NCBI GenBank assembly: GCA_036496265.1
Contig: DASXLL010000148.1
Span: 1 to 33,896, forward strand
Reading direction: 5' to 3'
Length of the DNA: 33,896 nucleotides
DNA from: CAYLLN01 sp036496265
GTDB lineage: Bacteria; Planctomycetota; Planctomycetia; Pirellulales; Pirellulaceae
The first letter of the stretch is position 1, and every line of letters begins with the position of its first letter. A program made the position numbers and the translations under genes. Positions 16,330-24,227 of this stretch are shown one piece after another. The notes under the pieces are model-generated. The model made no database searches. It worked only from the letters and a program-made list of their open reading frames with translations, and was not told the DNA's origin.

Positions 16330-16886
16330 GGCGCGCTTGGTCGTGACTTGGGACGGGTGATCCATAACAGCCATGTGGCAACCACTGCTGCGGCCGCCAA
16401 GCCGGCCCCGACGGCAATGATAAACCCTGGATTGTCTTGGAAATCAAACAAAGTAAAGGAAACCAAGCCCGCTGTCGTACAAACAACACCGAATGCGATC
16501 GTGGCAGCGATGCTAATGACCCAGATGATTGCCGCGGAGGCAATGAAATCGAGAATTTTGCTCCCGATCGTCGGTTTTTCGCCCAGTTCCTGGCGACGCC
16601 GGCCAACAATCACAGTGCGGATGAGAGCCGGCACGGCGAGGACGATAAAAAACGTTCCCAGACCGGGCGCGATCATGAGCGCGCCCATCGCCACGGCGAC
16701 AAGGGTCATGATCAGAAACAGCGTGGCGAGTGAAAACTGGTTCTGAGTTTGCAAAGGCGCTATGGGCCGCGGCGAGGCATATGGATTGATGTCGTGTGTC
16801 GCACCATGAGCCTGCGCGCGGCAGAGCCAGCACTGCGAGTCTGTGCCTTCGAGCGGAGCGCCGCAGTCAGGGCAAACTTTCGACAT
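16326..16886 (-). CDS. Zinc-ribbon membrane protein, unknown function
   Basis: This 186-residue protein begins with a zinc ribbon (CPDCGAPLEGTDSQCWLC, two Cys pairs in residues 5-22) and a polar NPYASPRP linker. About four transmembrane segments follow from roughly residue 50 (LATLFLIMTLVAVAMGALM, FFIVLAVPALIRTVIV, ILDFIASAAIIWVISIAA, FIIAVGAGLAAAAVVATW). Zinc-ribbon plus membrane proteins of this kind are common and unexplained in planctomycetes. It is first of a tightly overlapping trio with the next membrane protein and the radical SAM enzyme. It starts 27 bases after the DUF1080 gene, so all four may share a transcript. The start is the ATG at 16886. Confidence 0.78.
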   Translation of the reverse strand: MSKVCPDCGAPLEGTDSQCWLCRAQAHGATHDINPYASPRPIAPLQTQNQFSLATLFLIMTLVAVAMGALMIAPGLGTFFIVLAVPALIRTVIVGRRRQELGEKPTIGSKILDFIASAAIIWVISIAATIAFGVVCTTAGLVSFTLFDFQDNPGFIIAVGAGLAAAAVVATWLLWITRPKSRPSAP

Positions 16887-16913
16887 AAGGCTCGCGATTT
16901 CGGGAGCTCCCCA

Positions 16914-17882
16914 CTACTTATCCACTGCCCAAATATTCCGAAACACCACCGGATTCCCATGGTTTTGCAAAAAGAGTCCCAGCTTGTCAGGACCTTCCGG
17001 CCGATAGCCGGGCGTGCCGGCGGTGAGCTCGAGATTATCGTGAATGATGACACCGTTGTGCTTGACGGTGATGCGGGCGTTGGTGGTTTTTTTGCCGGCA
17101 TCGTCGTATTTCGCGGCGGTGAAGTCGATGTCATACGTTTGCCACGAGAGCGGCGGGAAGCACATGTTCACGATCGGCTTCGACTGCTTGTAGATGCCGC
17201 CGCATTCGTTGTCGGCGCCTTCGAGTCCAAAACTGTCGAGCACTTGCACTTCGTAACGGCCTTGTACATAAACGCCGCTGTTGCCGCGGGCCTGACCGCG
17301 CGATTCGGGCATGAACGGCGTGCGGAATTCAATGTGCAGCGAGTGGTCGCCGAACTGATGCTTGCTGACACAGCCGGTCGCGCCGAGCAGGTTGCCTTCG
17401 ACGAGTTGGCCCTTCTCAAATGCGTCGGCTGATGTGCCATCGAACAAGACGATTGCGGCTGCCGGAGGCGATGCGCCGAGCGTGGGGCTTTTGCGTTCGA
17501 TTTTTTTCAACTCGCCGACTTTGTTCTCACCGTGCGTGATCGTCATCGTCCCGTCTTTGATTTTGGCGGTCCACGTGTCACCGGTGACTTCGACTGCGCC
17601 GTCTCTCGTTTCCCCTTTGCCGGGTTTCGTATCGTCGCCGCGCCGCCAGCCTTCACCGGGCAGCCCGCCGCGGTAGCCGACGACATCGAATTTGCCTTCG
17701 CCGAGAGCAACGACTTGAACGCCCCACTTCTGATCGCCAAGCATGCCGGCGTATTCCCCTTGCAGGGCGAAATCGGATCCCGCATCGGCCGGGTTCGTAA
17801 AGGCCGGCTTACCGTCGGCGGCGAGGAGCAGGCTGCCGCAGAGTAGGCAGAGAACGATCCAGCAAGAAAGCTTCCAGCGCAT
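16914..17882 (-). CDS. Secreted DUF1080 (3-keto-disaccharide hydrolase-like) protein
   Basis: This 322-residue exported protein has a signal peptide (MRWKLSCWIVLCLLCGSLLLAA). An N-terminal domain of about 120 residues follows (GEYAGMLGDQKWGVQVVALG). The DUF1080 domain runs from about residue 130: IVLFDGTSADAFEKG, EFRTPFMPESRGQARGNSGV, YEVQVLDSFGL, LSWQTYDIDFTAA and the terminal GNPVVFRNIWAVDK. DUF1080 has a concanavalin/LamG-like beta-sandwich fold; members are expanded in planctomycetes, and some act on 3-keto-glycosides. The start is the ATG at 17882, with GGGAG about eight bases upstream. A paired palindromic element lies between it and the divergent gene at 18026. The domain is certain and the substrate unknown. 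Confidence 0.9.
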   Translation of the reverse strand: MRWKLSCWIVLCLLCGSLLLAADGKPAFTNPADAGSDFALQGEYAGMLGDQKWGVQVVALGEGKFDVVGYRGGLPGEGWRRGDDTKPGKGETRDGAVEVTGDTWTAKIKDGTMTITHGENKVGELKKIERKSPTLGASPPAAAIVLFDGTSADAFEKGQLVEGNLLGATGCVSKHQFGDHSLHIEFRTPFMPESRGQARGNSGVYVQGRYEVQVLDSFGLEGADNECGGIYKQSKPIVNMCFPPLSWQTYDIDFTAAKYDDAGKKTTNARITVKHNGVIIHDNLELTAGTPGYRPEGPDKLGLFLQNHGNPVVFRNIWAVDK

Positions 17883-17909
17883 GTCGGCATCTCCCGATGA
17901 CATCACATC

Positions 17910-17988
17910 TAGCCGGAACCAAACTTGATTCCGGAAACTTGAACGTAAAACGATGGCGGTGCTCGGGAAGCAGGTTTGCTCCCGGCTA
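17910..17988. repeat. Paired palindromic element, decayed copy
   Basis: The outer ends TAGCCGG (17910-17916) and CCGGCTA (17982-17988) are inverted. Inside are a left hairpin CCGGAA...TTCCGG and a right hairpin GGGAaGCA-GGTT-TGCTCCC with a mismatch, separated by about 30 bases. The plan is the same as the better preserved copy at 24129-24211. It lies in the short region between the divergent DUF1080 and 18026 genes. Confidence 0.75.
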
Positions 17989-18025
17989 TTATGTTAGGTG
18001 GCCCAGCGACCCAGTGGAACGGATC

Positions 18026-18442
18026 ATGCGGCAGCCGATTGACGTGTTGGCCGATTATTTGAATTTGGCCCGAGCGGCGGGCTTGCGACGGCAGCCGCTG
18101 GTGCGCGACCGAGCGCTACTGCTGGCCGGCGTAATTGCAGCGCAGATCGACCTCGAGCCGATTGCCGGGGCATGCCGCGACGAAATTTTGCGGCATAACC
18201 AGCGGCATTTAGTTGGACGTTGGCCGACGATCGCCGTGGCCCTCGGGGAAGAAGATTTTCAAACGCTCGTCAATCAGCTTTCCACGCGTTACGGCCCTGA
18301 GCGAGTGGAGCGAATGGTCGAACAGCTCGAGATCGACAATCAAATCAAGCGTGCCGATTTTGCCAGCGACGGGGAATTCGCGGCCGCACTCTTGGGTAAA
18401 TCGTGGGACGATTTGGTGCGACGGTTTGGCGATAACACGTAG
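18026..18442 (+). CDS. Uncharacterised 138-residue protein
   Basis: I do not recognise this protein. It is soluble and mostly helical by composition, with no signal peptide or membrane segment. It opens with MRQPIDVLADYLNLARAAGL and ends with GKSWDDLVRRFGDNT. It has repeated amphipathic stretches (LLLAGVIAAQIDLEPIAGA, ERVERMVEQLEIDNQ) and no cysteine pairs or catalytic motif. A longer frame extends upstream to 17897, but that part is translated palindromic repeat, so the ATG at 18026 is preferred. It is probably a lineage-specific protein. The hairpin cluster at 18481-18621 follows it closely. Confidence 0.65.
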   Translation: MRQPIDVLADYLNLARAAGLRRQPLVRDRALLLAGVIAAQIDLEPIAGACRDEILRHNQRHLVGRWPTIAVALGEEDFQTLVNQLSTRYGPERVERMVEQLEIDNQIKRADFASDGEFAAALLGKSWDDLVRRFGDNT

Positions 18443-18767
18443 CCCGCATTTCTCACAACGTGCAGCGCGCGACGCAACCTCGCTCCCAAGCTCCGCTTGG
18501 GAGCGACCGGCTCGGAAGCTCCGCTTCCTGCCGGCGAAGCGGAGCTTCGCGTAAGTAGGTTCCCAAGCAGAGCTTGGGAACCAGGCAACCCTCACCCTCT
18601 CCCTCTCCCAGAGGGAGAGGGAGAATATTGGGATCGGTTCTGAGGATTGACCGCTTGGCGAGGCAATTGCGTTTTGCAGCGAGCGGAGATCGGCAATTGA
18701 TTTGAGACCCGGGAAATGACGATGCACTGAAACGAGGCCGTGTCTTCGCGTTCGGAGAAGTGTCGTT
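18443..18767. other. Intergenic region holding a hairpin cluster, no gene seen
   Basis: The first half is the five-hairpin array at 18481-18621. The rest (18622-18753) shows nothing recognisable. A Shine-Dalgarno (GGAGAAG) for the next gene lies at 18754-18760. Confidence 0.6.
18481..18621. repeat. Tandem cluster of five perfect hairpins
   Basis: In order: 18481-18505 (11-bp stem, CGCTCCCAAGC/GCTTGGGAGCG, loop TCC); 18514-18528 (6-bp, GGAAGC/GCTTCC, loop TCC); 18534-18550 (7-bp, GCGAAGC/GCTTCGC, loop GGA); 18558-18582 (11-bp, GGTTCCCAAGC/GCTTGGGAACC, loop AGA); 18595-18621 (12-bp, CCCTCTCCCTCT/AGAGGGAGAGGG, loop CCC). The first four share the core AAGC-loop-GCTT. Confidence 0.9.
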
Positions 18768-19466
18768 ATGTTCAGCCGGCCGATGTTGTTTTTAGGCGTG
18801 CTGGTCGCTGCAGTCGTCGTGCCGTATGTCTTGCTCGACGAGCACTTGGCGGAATCGGTCCATGGCGCGTGGGACGGGCTGCTGGGACGGGTGCAAGAGG
18901 AAAAAGACGAAGCCCTGAATGCACTGCATGCGGCAAATTATTCGCCAGCCAGCGGGACGACAAGCCAGGGAGCGCCGACACCGATTGAGCAAATCTTTCG
19001 CTTTGACCTGACGCCGCAATGGGTGGCCAGCCGCTGGCCGCGAGTGAGCACCGTCGCGGGCAGCGATCCCGATCAGCTTGGAATGCGGGTTGTGCTCGTG
19101 ACTGGCACGCGGCCGGATGATATCGCTGGCTCGCTGACCTATTATTTTGATCGCCATCATCAGATGCGGCGAATAACGTTCACCGGGTTGACGCGGGACC
19201 CACGCCGACTGCTCGCAGCCGTCGTCACGCCGTATCGGCTGAAGTCTCAGCCGACCACGGATGCGGCATATTATATTGGCGGCGATCCGAAGGATCCCAC
19301 GAGCGAAGTGATCGTCCGGCACATGCCCGTGCTCGTGGCCGAGGCGGGAATTGCGAATGCCGAAGTTGAAGTCGATCTTTCGCGAGGCGATTCATTCAGC
19401 GGCAGCAGCCGCGATGAAGAAGAAGGCGCCGGGAAAATTCTCTCGTCGATATTCCGGCGGTGGTAA
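18768..19466 (+). CDS. Uncharacterised membrane-anchored protein
   Basis: This 232-residue protein has one N-terminal transmembrane helix (MLFLGVLVAAVVVPYVLLDE) that probably anchors it facing the periplasm. A short helical linker follows (QEEKDEALNALHAANY), then a soluble domain from about residue 75 (IEQIFRFDLTPQWVASRWPR, GSLTYYFDRHHQMRRITFTG, TPYRLKSQPTTDAAYYIGG), and a polar Ser/Asp/Glu tail ending SSIFRRW. No enzyme motif is visible, and I know of no named family with confidence; it looks planctomycete-specific. The ATG at 18768 has GGAGAAG at 18754-18760, a good ribosome binding site. Confidence 0.72.
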   Translation: MFSRPMLFLGVLVAAVVVPYVLLDEHLAESVHGAWDGLLGRVQEEKDEALNALHAANYSPASGTTSQGAPTPIEQIFRFDLTPQWVASRWPRVSTVAGSDPDQLGMRVVLVTGTRPDDIAGSLTYYFDRHHQMRRITFTGLTRDPRRLLAAVVTPYRLKSQPTTDAAYYIGGDPKDPTSEVIVRHMPVLVAEAGIANAEVEVDLSRGDSFSGSSRDEEEGAGKILSSIFRRW

Positions 19467-19477
19467 ATCGCGGACTT

Positions 19478-19545
19478 GGGAGGGTGAAGCTCCCGCTGAG
19501 CCATGTGTGAGGCAAGAGACGGCTCGGCAGGAGCCTCGCCTTCCC
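19478..19545. repeat. 68-bp long inverted repeat, MITE-like
   Basis: The left arm at 19478-19502 (GGGAGGGTGAAGCTCCCGC plus TGAGCC) and the right arm at 19521-19545 (GGCTCGGCAGGAGCCTCGCC plus TTCCC) pair over 25 positions with five mismatches, around an 18-base centre. Its translation contains the EGEAPAEP-type string I recall from repeat-derived frames in planctomycete genomes. Confidence 0.75.
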
Positions 19546-19551
19546 GTGTGC

Positions 19552-21060
19552 CTAAGGATTCGTGCCTGATGGTGCGAAGCCGGGTGTCAGTGAAGGTGAT
19601 GGCGAGCCGAAGCCGGGTGTTTGGGGCGAGCCAAACGACGGCGAGGACGACGTGCCGCTCGCTGATGGCGACGTTCCGAACTGCGAGCCAGCGCCGCCTG
19701 CTCCGCCGCCGATTGGTGGCGACGTAACCCCCGCTTTGCCTTCTAATGTGCGAAGGCGTTCTTCAAGGCTGTTGACCGCGTTGATCAGATCAGCGACTTG
19801 CCGCTGTAAAGCAGCCATGGCCAACGGGTCATAAACAGTCGTAGCACCGGTGGGACCTGCGGGCGGCAAAAAGCCGCCGCCACGCACAGCGTTTTCAATT
19901 CGGTTGATCAGCGGGCGGCTCGGCCCGCCAATTCCGCCGCGCGCCGGCCCCTCGGCCGGGACTGAGCCTGGATTCTGGGCCGTCGGGCTGCCAAATCCGC
20001 CGCCAGGGGCGCCGAAGCCGCCGGTTGATGGGCCACTGGCGGCGCCCGGGGCTGCGCCGGCTTCGCCGAGACGAACCAGTTTCTTGCCAAAACGGTCGGC
20101 ACTGTCGTAATAGCTCAATTCAACTTCTTGGCCCGGTCGTGCGGCGCGGATGGCGTTAATCAATTCATCGTCGGAATTGATTTTCATACCATCGATCTGC
20201 ACGATCACGCCGCCGACGGGCAGATTCGCGATTCCGGCCGGCGAGCCGGGCTTCACGGCGGCGATGTAGGCGCCGCGACGCGTAGCGCGCGACGTCGACT
20301 GAGTGGCCGAGCCGACGGTGATGCCAAGTGAAGCGTTACCGCCGCCTGCACTACCTCCCGCGCCTGGCGCGCTCGGCGTCGATGACGGACCCGGCAGTGT
20401 GTCGTGCGGCTGTGCCGTAATGCCGCTGGACCGCGGCGATGATTCCGCAGGCAGCGTCAGCGGCGGATTCGTCGAAGATGACGGACCACCCGGGGGCGTG
20501 AGCGACGGTGCCGACGAGGGTGGTTGCAAACCGGAGTTGAACGAACCGGCGCCGGACTGTGTTGACGGCGTGGACTGCCCGCCGCCCGGCGCCGTCAGCG
20601 CGGGCGCTCCGGCTGGCGGCTCCGGCTGAGTGTTGTCCGATACTGTGGCAGGTGGAGTATTGCCGCGCGTGCCGAGAGTCACCGCCAGCGACTGTTGCCG
20701 CCCACCGCGATCGACTTTGAATACCATTTTCGCGCCCGCGGGCCGTTTGGCAACTCCATCGTAATCGTCGAGGTTTGTGATCTTTTTGCCGTCGATGTCA
20801 ACAATCAAATCGTTGGCTTTCAAACCGCTGACTTCCGCCGGCGTACCGGGGCGAACCGATTTCACACGCACGCCATGACCGTTCTCGCCAACGTCGTCGA
20901 GTTCAGCACCGAGATAGCCGCCGGGCGCGCTAGCCGCCGCGCCGCCAACGGGATTTGCCGGCGATGGCAAGCCTTGTTCGAGCGCGTTGAGTGACGACGG
21001 CTGGGCAAAGGCCAAGCTGGCAATGAGTAGTACGACGGCGGCAAAGACAGTAGCACGCAT
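19552..21060 (-). CDS. Exported protein with two PDZ domains
   Basis: This 502-residue protein has a signal peptide (ATVFAAVVLLIASLAFA). The first PDZ domain (about 47-131; VKSVRPGTPAEVSGLKANDL, IVDIDGKKITNLDD) is followed by a Pro/Ser/Gly/Thr-rich linker of about 110 residues. The second PDZ domain (about 245-335; AAVKPGSPAGIANLPVGGVI, VQIDGMKINSDDELI) precedes another low-complexity region, a short coiled coil (LQRQVADLINAVNSLEERLR) and a Gly/Ser/Pro tail. No protease domain is present, so it is not DegP-like; a scaffold or peptide-binding role outside the cytoplasm is inferred. The ATG at 21060 has GGAGAA upstream. A longer frame to 21672 antisense to the acetyltransferase gene is rejected. 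Confidence 0.85.
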   Translation of the reverse strand: MRATVFAAVVLLIASLAFAQPSSLNALEQGLPSPANPVGGAAASAPGGYLGAELDDVGENGHGVRVKSVRPGTPAEVSGLKANDLIVDIDGKKITNLDDYDGVAKRPAGAKMVFKVDRGGRQQSLAVTLGTRGNTPPATVSDNTQPEPPAGAPALTAPGGGQSTPSTQSGAGSFNSGLQPPSSAPSLTPPGGPSSSTNPPLTLPAESSPRSSGITAQPHDTLPGPSSTPSAPGAGGSAGGGNASLGITVGSATQSTSRATRRGAYIAAVKPGSPAGIANLPVGGVIVQIDGMKINSDDELINAIRAARPGQEVELSYYDSADRFGKKLVRLGEAGAAPGAASGPSTGGFGAPGGGFGSPTAQNPGSVPAEGPARGGIGGPSRPLINRIENAVRGGGFLPPAGPTGATTVYDPLAMAALQRQVADLINAVNSLEERLRTLEGKAGVTSPPIGGGAGGAGSQFGTSPSASGTSSSPSFGSPQTPGFGSPSPSLTPGFAPSGTNP

Positions 21061-21266
21061 GATTGGTTCTCCGCAGAAGGGCAGCGCGGTTTGGTTTTTC
21101 ACGTTGCAGAATCGCATTATAGCCGAGGCCAAGTCGCGCGTCGCCAGGCACAGCGGAAACATGGCATCTCTTCGAGTCGGCAGCGCGCGGTGCCTCTGCA
21201 CAAGATAATGATACGTGGCATACATTGCCGTCGCCGCAGACTGGAGGCTTCGGTTATTGTGCTGGA

Positions 21267-22193
21267 ATGCATTCGGAAATACGCGTCGCCCGCTGCGATC
21301 CAGCGACTGACAAACAGGCCCTGGAAATCGCCGCGCGGGCCTGGCCGGCCACCGAGCGATTGGCCTACGGTCAAGCGATTGAAAATCTAGTCGCAAATGG
21401 GCTGGCCGATCGTGTTGTGCTTGGTGCGGCGCGGCAACAAAATCGTGTTGTGGCGGCACAAGTGGGCCAAATGTTGGCTGGCAACGCGGCGATTGTCTGG
21501 CCGCCACAATTTGAGGCGGAAGCCGAGATTGCTGATTGCGAGTCATTCGCTGCAGCGCTTGGCAAGCAACTGGCGGCGGCGCTAAAGCAAGGCGGCATGC
21601 ACATCGCGCAGTCGCTGCTTGCGCCGGGCGAGGCGGAAAGCGGCAAATGGCTCGAAATCGGCGGTTTTTCACATGCCGCAGACCTGTTGTATTTGACGGC
21701 CGATGTCAGCCGAGGTCCCGCCGAACCGCCACTCCTTCCGTTTGCACTCGAAGCCTTCAATCCGACCGCCAAACCGCGGCTCATCGACGTTATTCAGCGC
21801 ACATACGTCGGCACGCTCGACTGCCCACGACTCGATGGCCTCCGCAGCACGGCCGACGTGATCGACGGCTACAAAAGCGTCGGCGAATTTCGCCCCGAAT
21901 TGTGGTTCTTGGTACGCCACGGCGCCGACGATGTCGGCTGTCTGCTCATGAATCTCCATCCCGACGTCCAGCATGCTGAAATCATCTATCTTGCGGTGAC
22001 GCCAGAAGTCAGGGGTCGCGGCTGGGGACTGCTGCTCTCGCAATACGCATTGTGGCTCGCGCGACAGACGAAATCGCAGCGAGCCGTTTTAGCCGTCGAT
22101 GCGGCCAATGAACCGGCAGTGCAGATGTACGCTGTCGCGGGTTTTGACGTGTTCGATCGCCGCGAAGTGTGGTTGCTGACTTTTCCGCAATGA
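21267..22193 (+). CDS. GNAT-family N-acetyltransferase
   Basis: This cytoplasmic protein of about 308 residues has a C-terminal GNAT fold. The acetyl-CoA-binding motif A is visible (IIYLAVTPEVRGRGWGLLL, with the RGRGWG pyrophosphate loop), followed by motif B (AVDAANEPAVQMYAVAGFDV). The N-terminal 160 residues look like a second, more divergent GNAT-like half, as in mycothiol-synthase-type tandem GNATs. The acceptor substrate is unknown. The start is the ATG at 21267 (MHSEIRVARCDP); a TTG at 21225 would add 14 residues with no support. It is divergent from the PDZ gene, with about 200 bases between starts. Confidence 0.85.
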   Translation: MHSEIRVARCDPATDKQALEIAARAWPATERLAYGQAIENLVANGLADRVVLGAARQQNRVVAAQVGQMLAGNAAIVWPPQFEAEAEIADCESFAAALGKQLAAALKQGGMHIAQSLLAPGEAESGKWLEIGGFSHAADLLYLTADVSRGPAEPPLLPFALEAFNPTAKPRLIDVIQRTYVGTLDCPRLDGLRSTADVIDGYKSVGEFRPELWFLVRHGADDVGCLLMNLHPDVQHAEIIYLAVTPEVRGRGWGLLLSQYALWLARQTKSQRAVLAVDAANEPAVQMYAVAGFDVFDRREVWLLTFPQ

Positions 22194-22593
22194 CGGAAGT
22201 CGCGCGGCATCAAGGATTTATGTCGCGTCAATTTTTGATCAGCAAATGTACGGCGGCGTTTACGACACATTGTCCACGCCTGTCGTCAGATGAGCACCAA
22301 ATTTTTTTCCCTGTTTCATTTTGAGAATCGGCCGGTGAAAAGCAGCCTTTTCAAAGCCCGTGTGAAGGGTCGATGAATTTTTTGGTCCGAGGGAGCTAGC
22401 TTGCATCTTGCGATGCTAGCGGCGCGGGTTATACTCGGCCCCCGCGAATGAAATCCAGCGGGCGTCGGATGATGATGGCGCTCGTTACTCGTTAGGCAAA
22501 TGCTGCCGCGCCGGCAGCCGACTGCGACCTCCGTCGCAGAGTGAAAACACTCGTTCGGAATCGGCGCTCAGCGTGCGCGCGAGAGGCAAGGAC
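22194..22593. other. dnaA upstream region, no gene seen
   Basis: These 400 bases hold no protein. They contain one DnaA-box-like site (TTGTCCACG, 22270-22278, two changes from TTATCCACA), a T-rich patch near 22300-22325, a hairpin around 22396-22420 (GCATC-TTGC-GATGC flanked by GCTAGC/TAGC) and the candidate promoter at 22408-22435. A single box is too little to call an origin. Confidence 0.5.
22408..22435 (+). promoter_or_regulatory. Candidate sigma-70-type promoter of dnaA
   Basis: TTGCGA (22408-22413) and TATACT (22430-22435) are separated by 16 bases, a fair -35/-10 pair about 160 bases before the dnaA start. The -35 lies inside a small hairpin, which could matter for regulation. This is by-eye recognition only. 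Confidence 0.4.
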
Positions 22594-24096
22594 GTGAGCA
22601 AATTCGATACGGAGATCGTGTCAGCCGTGCATCGCGCGCTGACGGGGCGAGTCGGTCACGAACGATTTGCGGTCTGGTTCGGCCGCGGCGTGCGGATGGA
22701 GCCTTGCGGCAAGACGCTGCGCATCGCCGCGGCCGACGTTTTTCGCCTCGACAACTTGCGGCGCCTGTTCCGGGCGGATTTGGTGGAGGCGGCACGGATT
22801 GCGGGGAGTTTGCTCAATGTCGGCTTGGAGCAAGTTGAGTTTGTGGTGGATGCAAGCTTGAGCACTCGGGAGGGCGAGGCTGCCAGCGAGATTTGCGCCG
22901 AGCCACCTGCGACAAAAGCCGGCTCTCTCCACCAAATGCCATTGCTCGATGCGGCTGAGGCATCAGCGAAAAACGATGGCGTAATTCGCGCTGCCGATCG
23001 ATTTGCCGTCAAGAATTCGAGCGGCGAATCGGGCCATGACAACCATCATCGGCCGCAACGCCGCCAGTTCGCCAATCTTGATGATTTCTTGGCCAGCGAA
23101 GCTAACCGCATCGCCTTAACCGCGGCGCAAACGGCCGCCACTCGGCCCGGCGTCTACTCGCCGCTGACGATCGTCGGTCCGCCCGGCTGTGGCAAAACGC
23201 ATTTGCTCGAAGGCATTTGGCGGCGAGCGAAAGCCGGCAAGACGCTGCGGAGTGTGATTTATCTCTCTGCTGAGCAATTCACCAATCAATTCATCGACGC
23301 GATTCGCAACACCGGCGCGCCGAACTTCCGCCGCAAGATTCGCGATGTCGAAATGCTGCTCATCGACGACGTGCAATTCTTCGCCGGCAAGCAATCCACG
23401 CTCGTCGAGCTCGTCCACACAATTGATACGTTGCTGCGGGCCAACCGGCAGCTTGTATTTGCCGCCGATCGACCGCTGGCCGAGCTGCGGGGGCTCGGGC
23501 CGGAGTTGATCACGCGCTTATCCGGCGGCCTGGTTTGCACTCTCGAAGCGGCCGATTTCGCCACGCGCCTCGGGATTCTGCGGCAGCTTGCCGCGAAGCA
23601 AGAAATGACGATCAGCGACGACGTGCTGACGTGGATGGCCGGCCAGCTCGACGGCGACGGCCGTCACCTGGCCGGTGCTCTCAATCGTTTGCGAGCCGCC
23701 ACTGAAGCACACGAAAAATCCATCGACCTCGAATTCGCGCAGTTCGCGCTCTCCGACTTAATCCAGGCCAGTCGGCGGCCTGTTCGCGTGCCGGATATCG
23801 TTGAAGCTGTCTGCGACGTGATGGGCGTCGAGCAGAAGGACCTGCAATCGAGCAGCAAGACGGCCAGCGTTGCGATGCCGCGGATGCTGGTCATGTTTTT
23901 GGCCCGCAAGTGGACGAGGGCCGCACTCTCCGAGATCAGCCGTTCGCTCGGCCGCCGCAGTCACAGTACGGTCGTCTCGGCTCAGCACAAAGTGACTGAG
24001 TGGCTCGCCGACGGTAAGACACTGCATCTCGGTCACGGCCAGTGCCGCGTCGAAGACGCCATCAAGCGCATCGAAGGCAAGCTCAAGCTGGCATAA
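22594..24096 (+). CDS. dnaA: Chromosomal replication initiator DnaA
   Basis: DnaA is the AAA+ ATPase that binds DnaA boxes and opens the origin. It has a short domain I (ALTGRVGHERFAVWFG), a variable linker to about residue 155, and the AAA+ domain with Walker A (GPPGCGKTHLLEG), Walker B (MLLIDDVQFFAGK) and sensor regions (FAADRPLAEL, LITRLSGGLVCTLE). Domain IV, the DNA-binding domain, ends with LGRRSHSTVVSAQHKVTEW, the HxTV signature of the helix-turn-helix. Length is about 500. I prefer the GTG at 22594, preceded by GAGAGG; an in-frame GTG at 22573 is the alternative, and no ATG is available. dnaN does not follow; the next gene is on the opposite strand. Confidence 0.93.
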   Translation: MSKFDTEIVSAVHRALTGRVGHERFAVWFGRGVRMEPCGKTLRIAAADVFRLDNLRRLFRADLVEAARIAGSLLNVGLEQVEFVVDASLSTREGEAASEICAEPPATKAGSLHQMPLLDAAEASAKNDGVIRAADRFAVKNSSGESGHDNHHRPQRRQFANLDDFLASEANRIALTAAQTAATRPGVYSPLTIVGPPGCGKTHLLEGIWRRAKAGKTLRSVIYLSAEQFTNQFIDAIRNTGAPNFRRKIRDVEMLLIDDVQFFAGKQSTLVELVHTIDTLLRANRQLVFAADRPLAELRGLGPELITRLSGGLVCTLEAADFATRLGILRQLAAKQEMTISDDVLTWMAGQLDGDGRHLAGALNRLRAATEAHEKSIDLEFAQFALSDLIQASRRPVRVPDIVEAVCDVMGVEQKDLQSSSKTASVAMPRMLVMFLARKWTRAALSEISRSLGRRSHSTVVSAQHKVTEWLADGKTLHLGHGQCRVEDAIKRIEGKLKLA

Positions 24097-24128
24097 GCGA
24101 GATGTCGTTGCACTCGCTCTATTTCCAA

Positions 24129-24211
24129 TAGCCGGGAGCAAACTTGCTCCCGGTGATCCGCATATCGACGCTCCATTCGCGCTTCACCGGGACCAGGTTT
24201 GGTCCCGGCTA
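24129..24211. repeat. Paired palindromic element, best-preserved copy
   Basis: This 83-bp copy is symmetric at three levels. The outer ends are TAGCCGGG and CCCGGCTA. The left hairpin is GGGAGCA-AACT-TGCTCCC and the right hairpin GGGACCA-GGTT-TGGTCCC. Inner inverted heptamers CCGGTGA (24150-24156) and TCACCGG (24184-24190) flank a 27-base centre. It lies between the convergent dnaA and DUF6807 genes. Confidence 0.9.
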
Positions 24212-24227
24212 TTAGCGAGACATTGCG

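Noticed and set aside
18481..18621. CRISPR array
   Set aside because: The hairpins differ in sequence and length and have no regular repeat-spacer pattern.
21061..21672. N-terminal extension of the PDZ protein
   Set aside because: It is Arg/Pro/Gln-rich sequence antisense to the acetyltransferase, while the ATG at 21060 begins a clean signal peptide with a good ribosome binding site.
22194..22593. Replication origin upstream of dnaA
   Set aside because: Only one DnaA-box-like site (22270-22278) and one short AT-rich patch are visible; not enough to call oriC without skew data.
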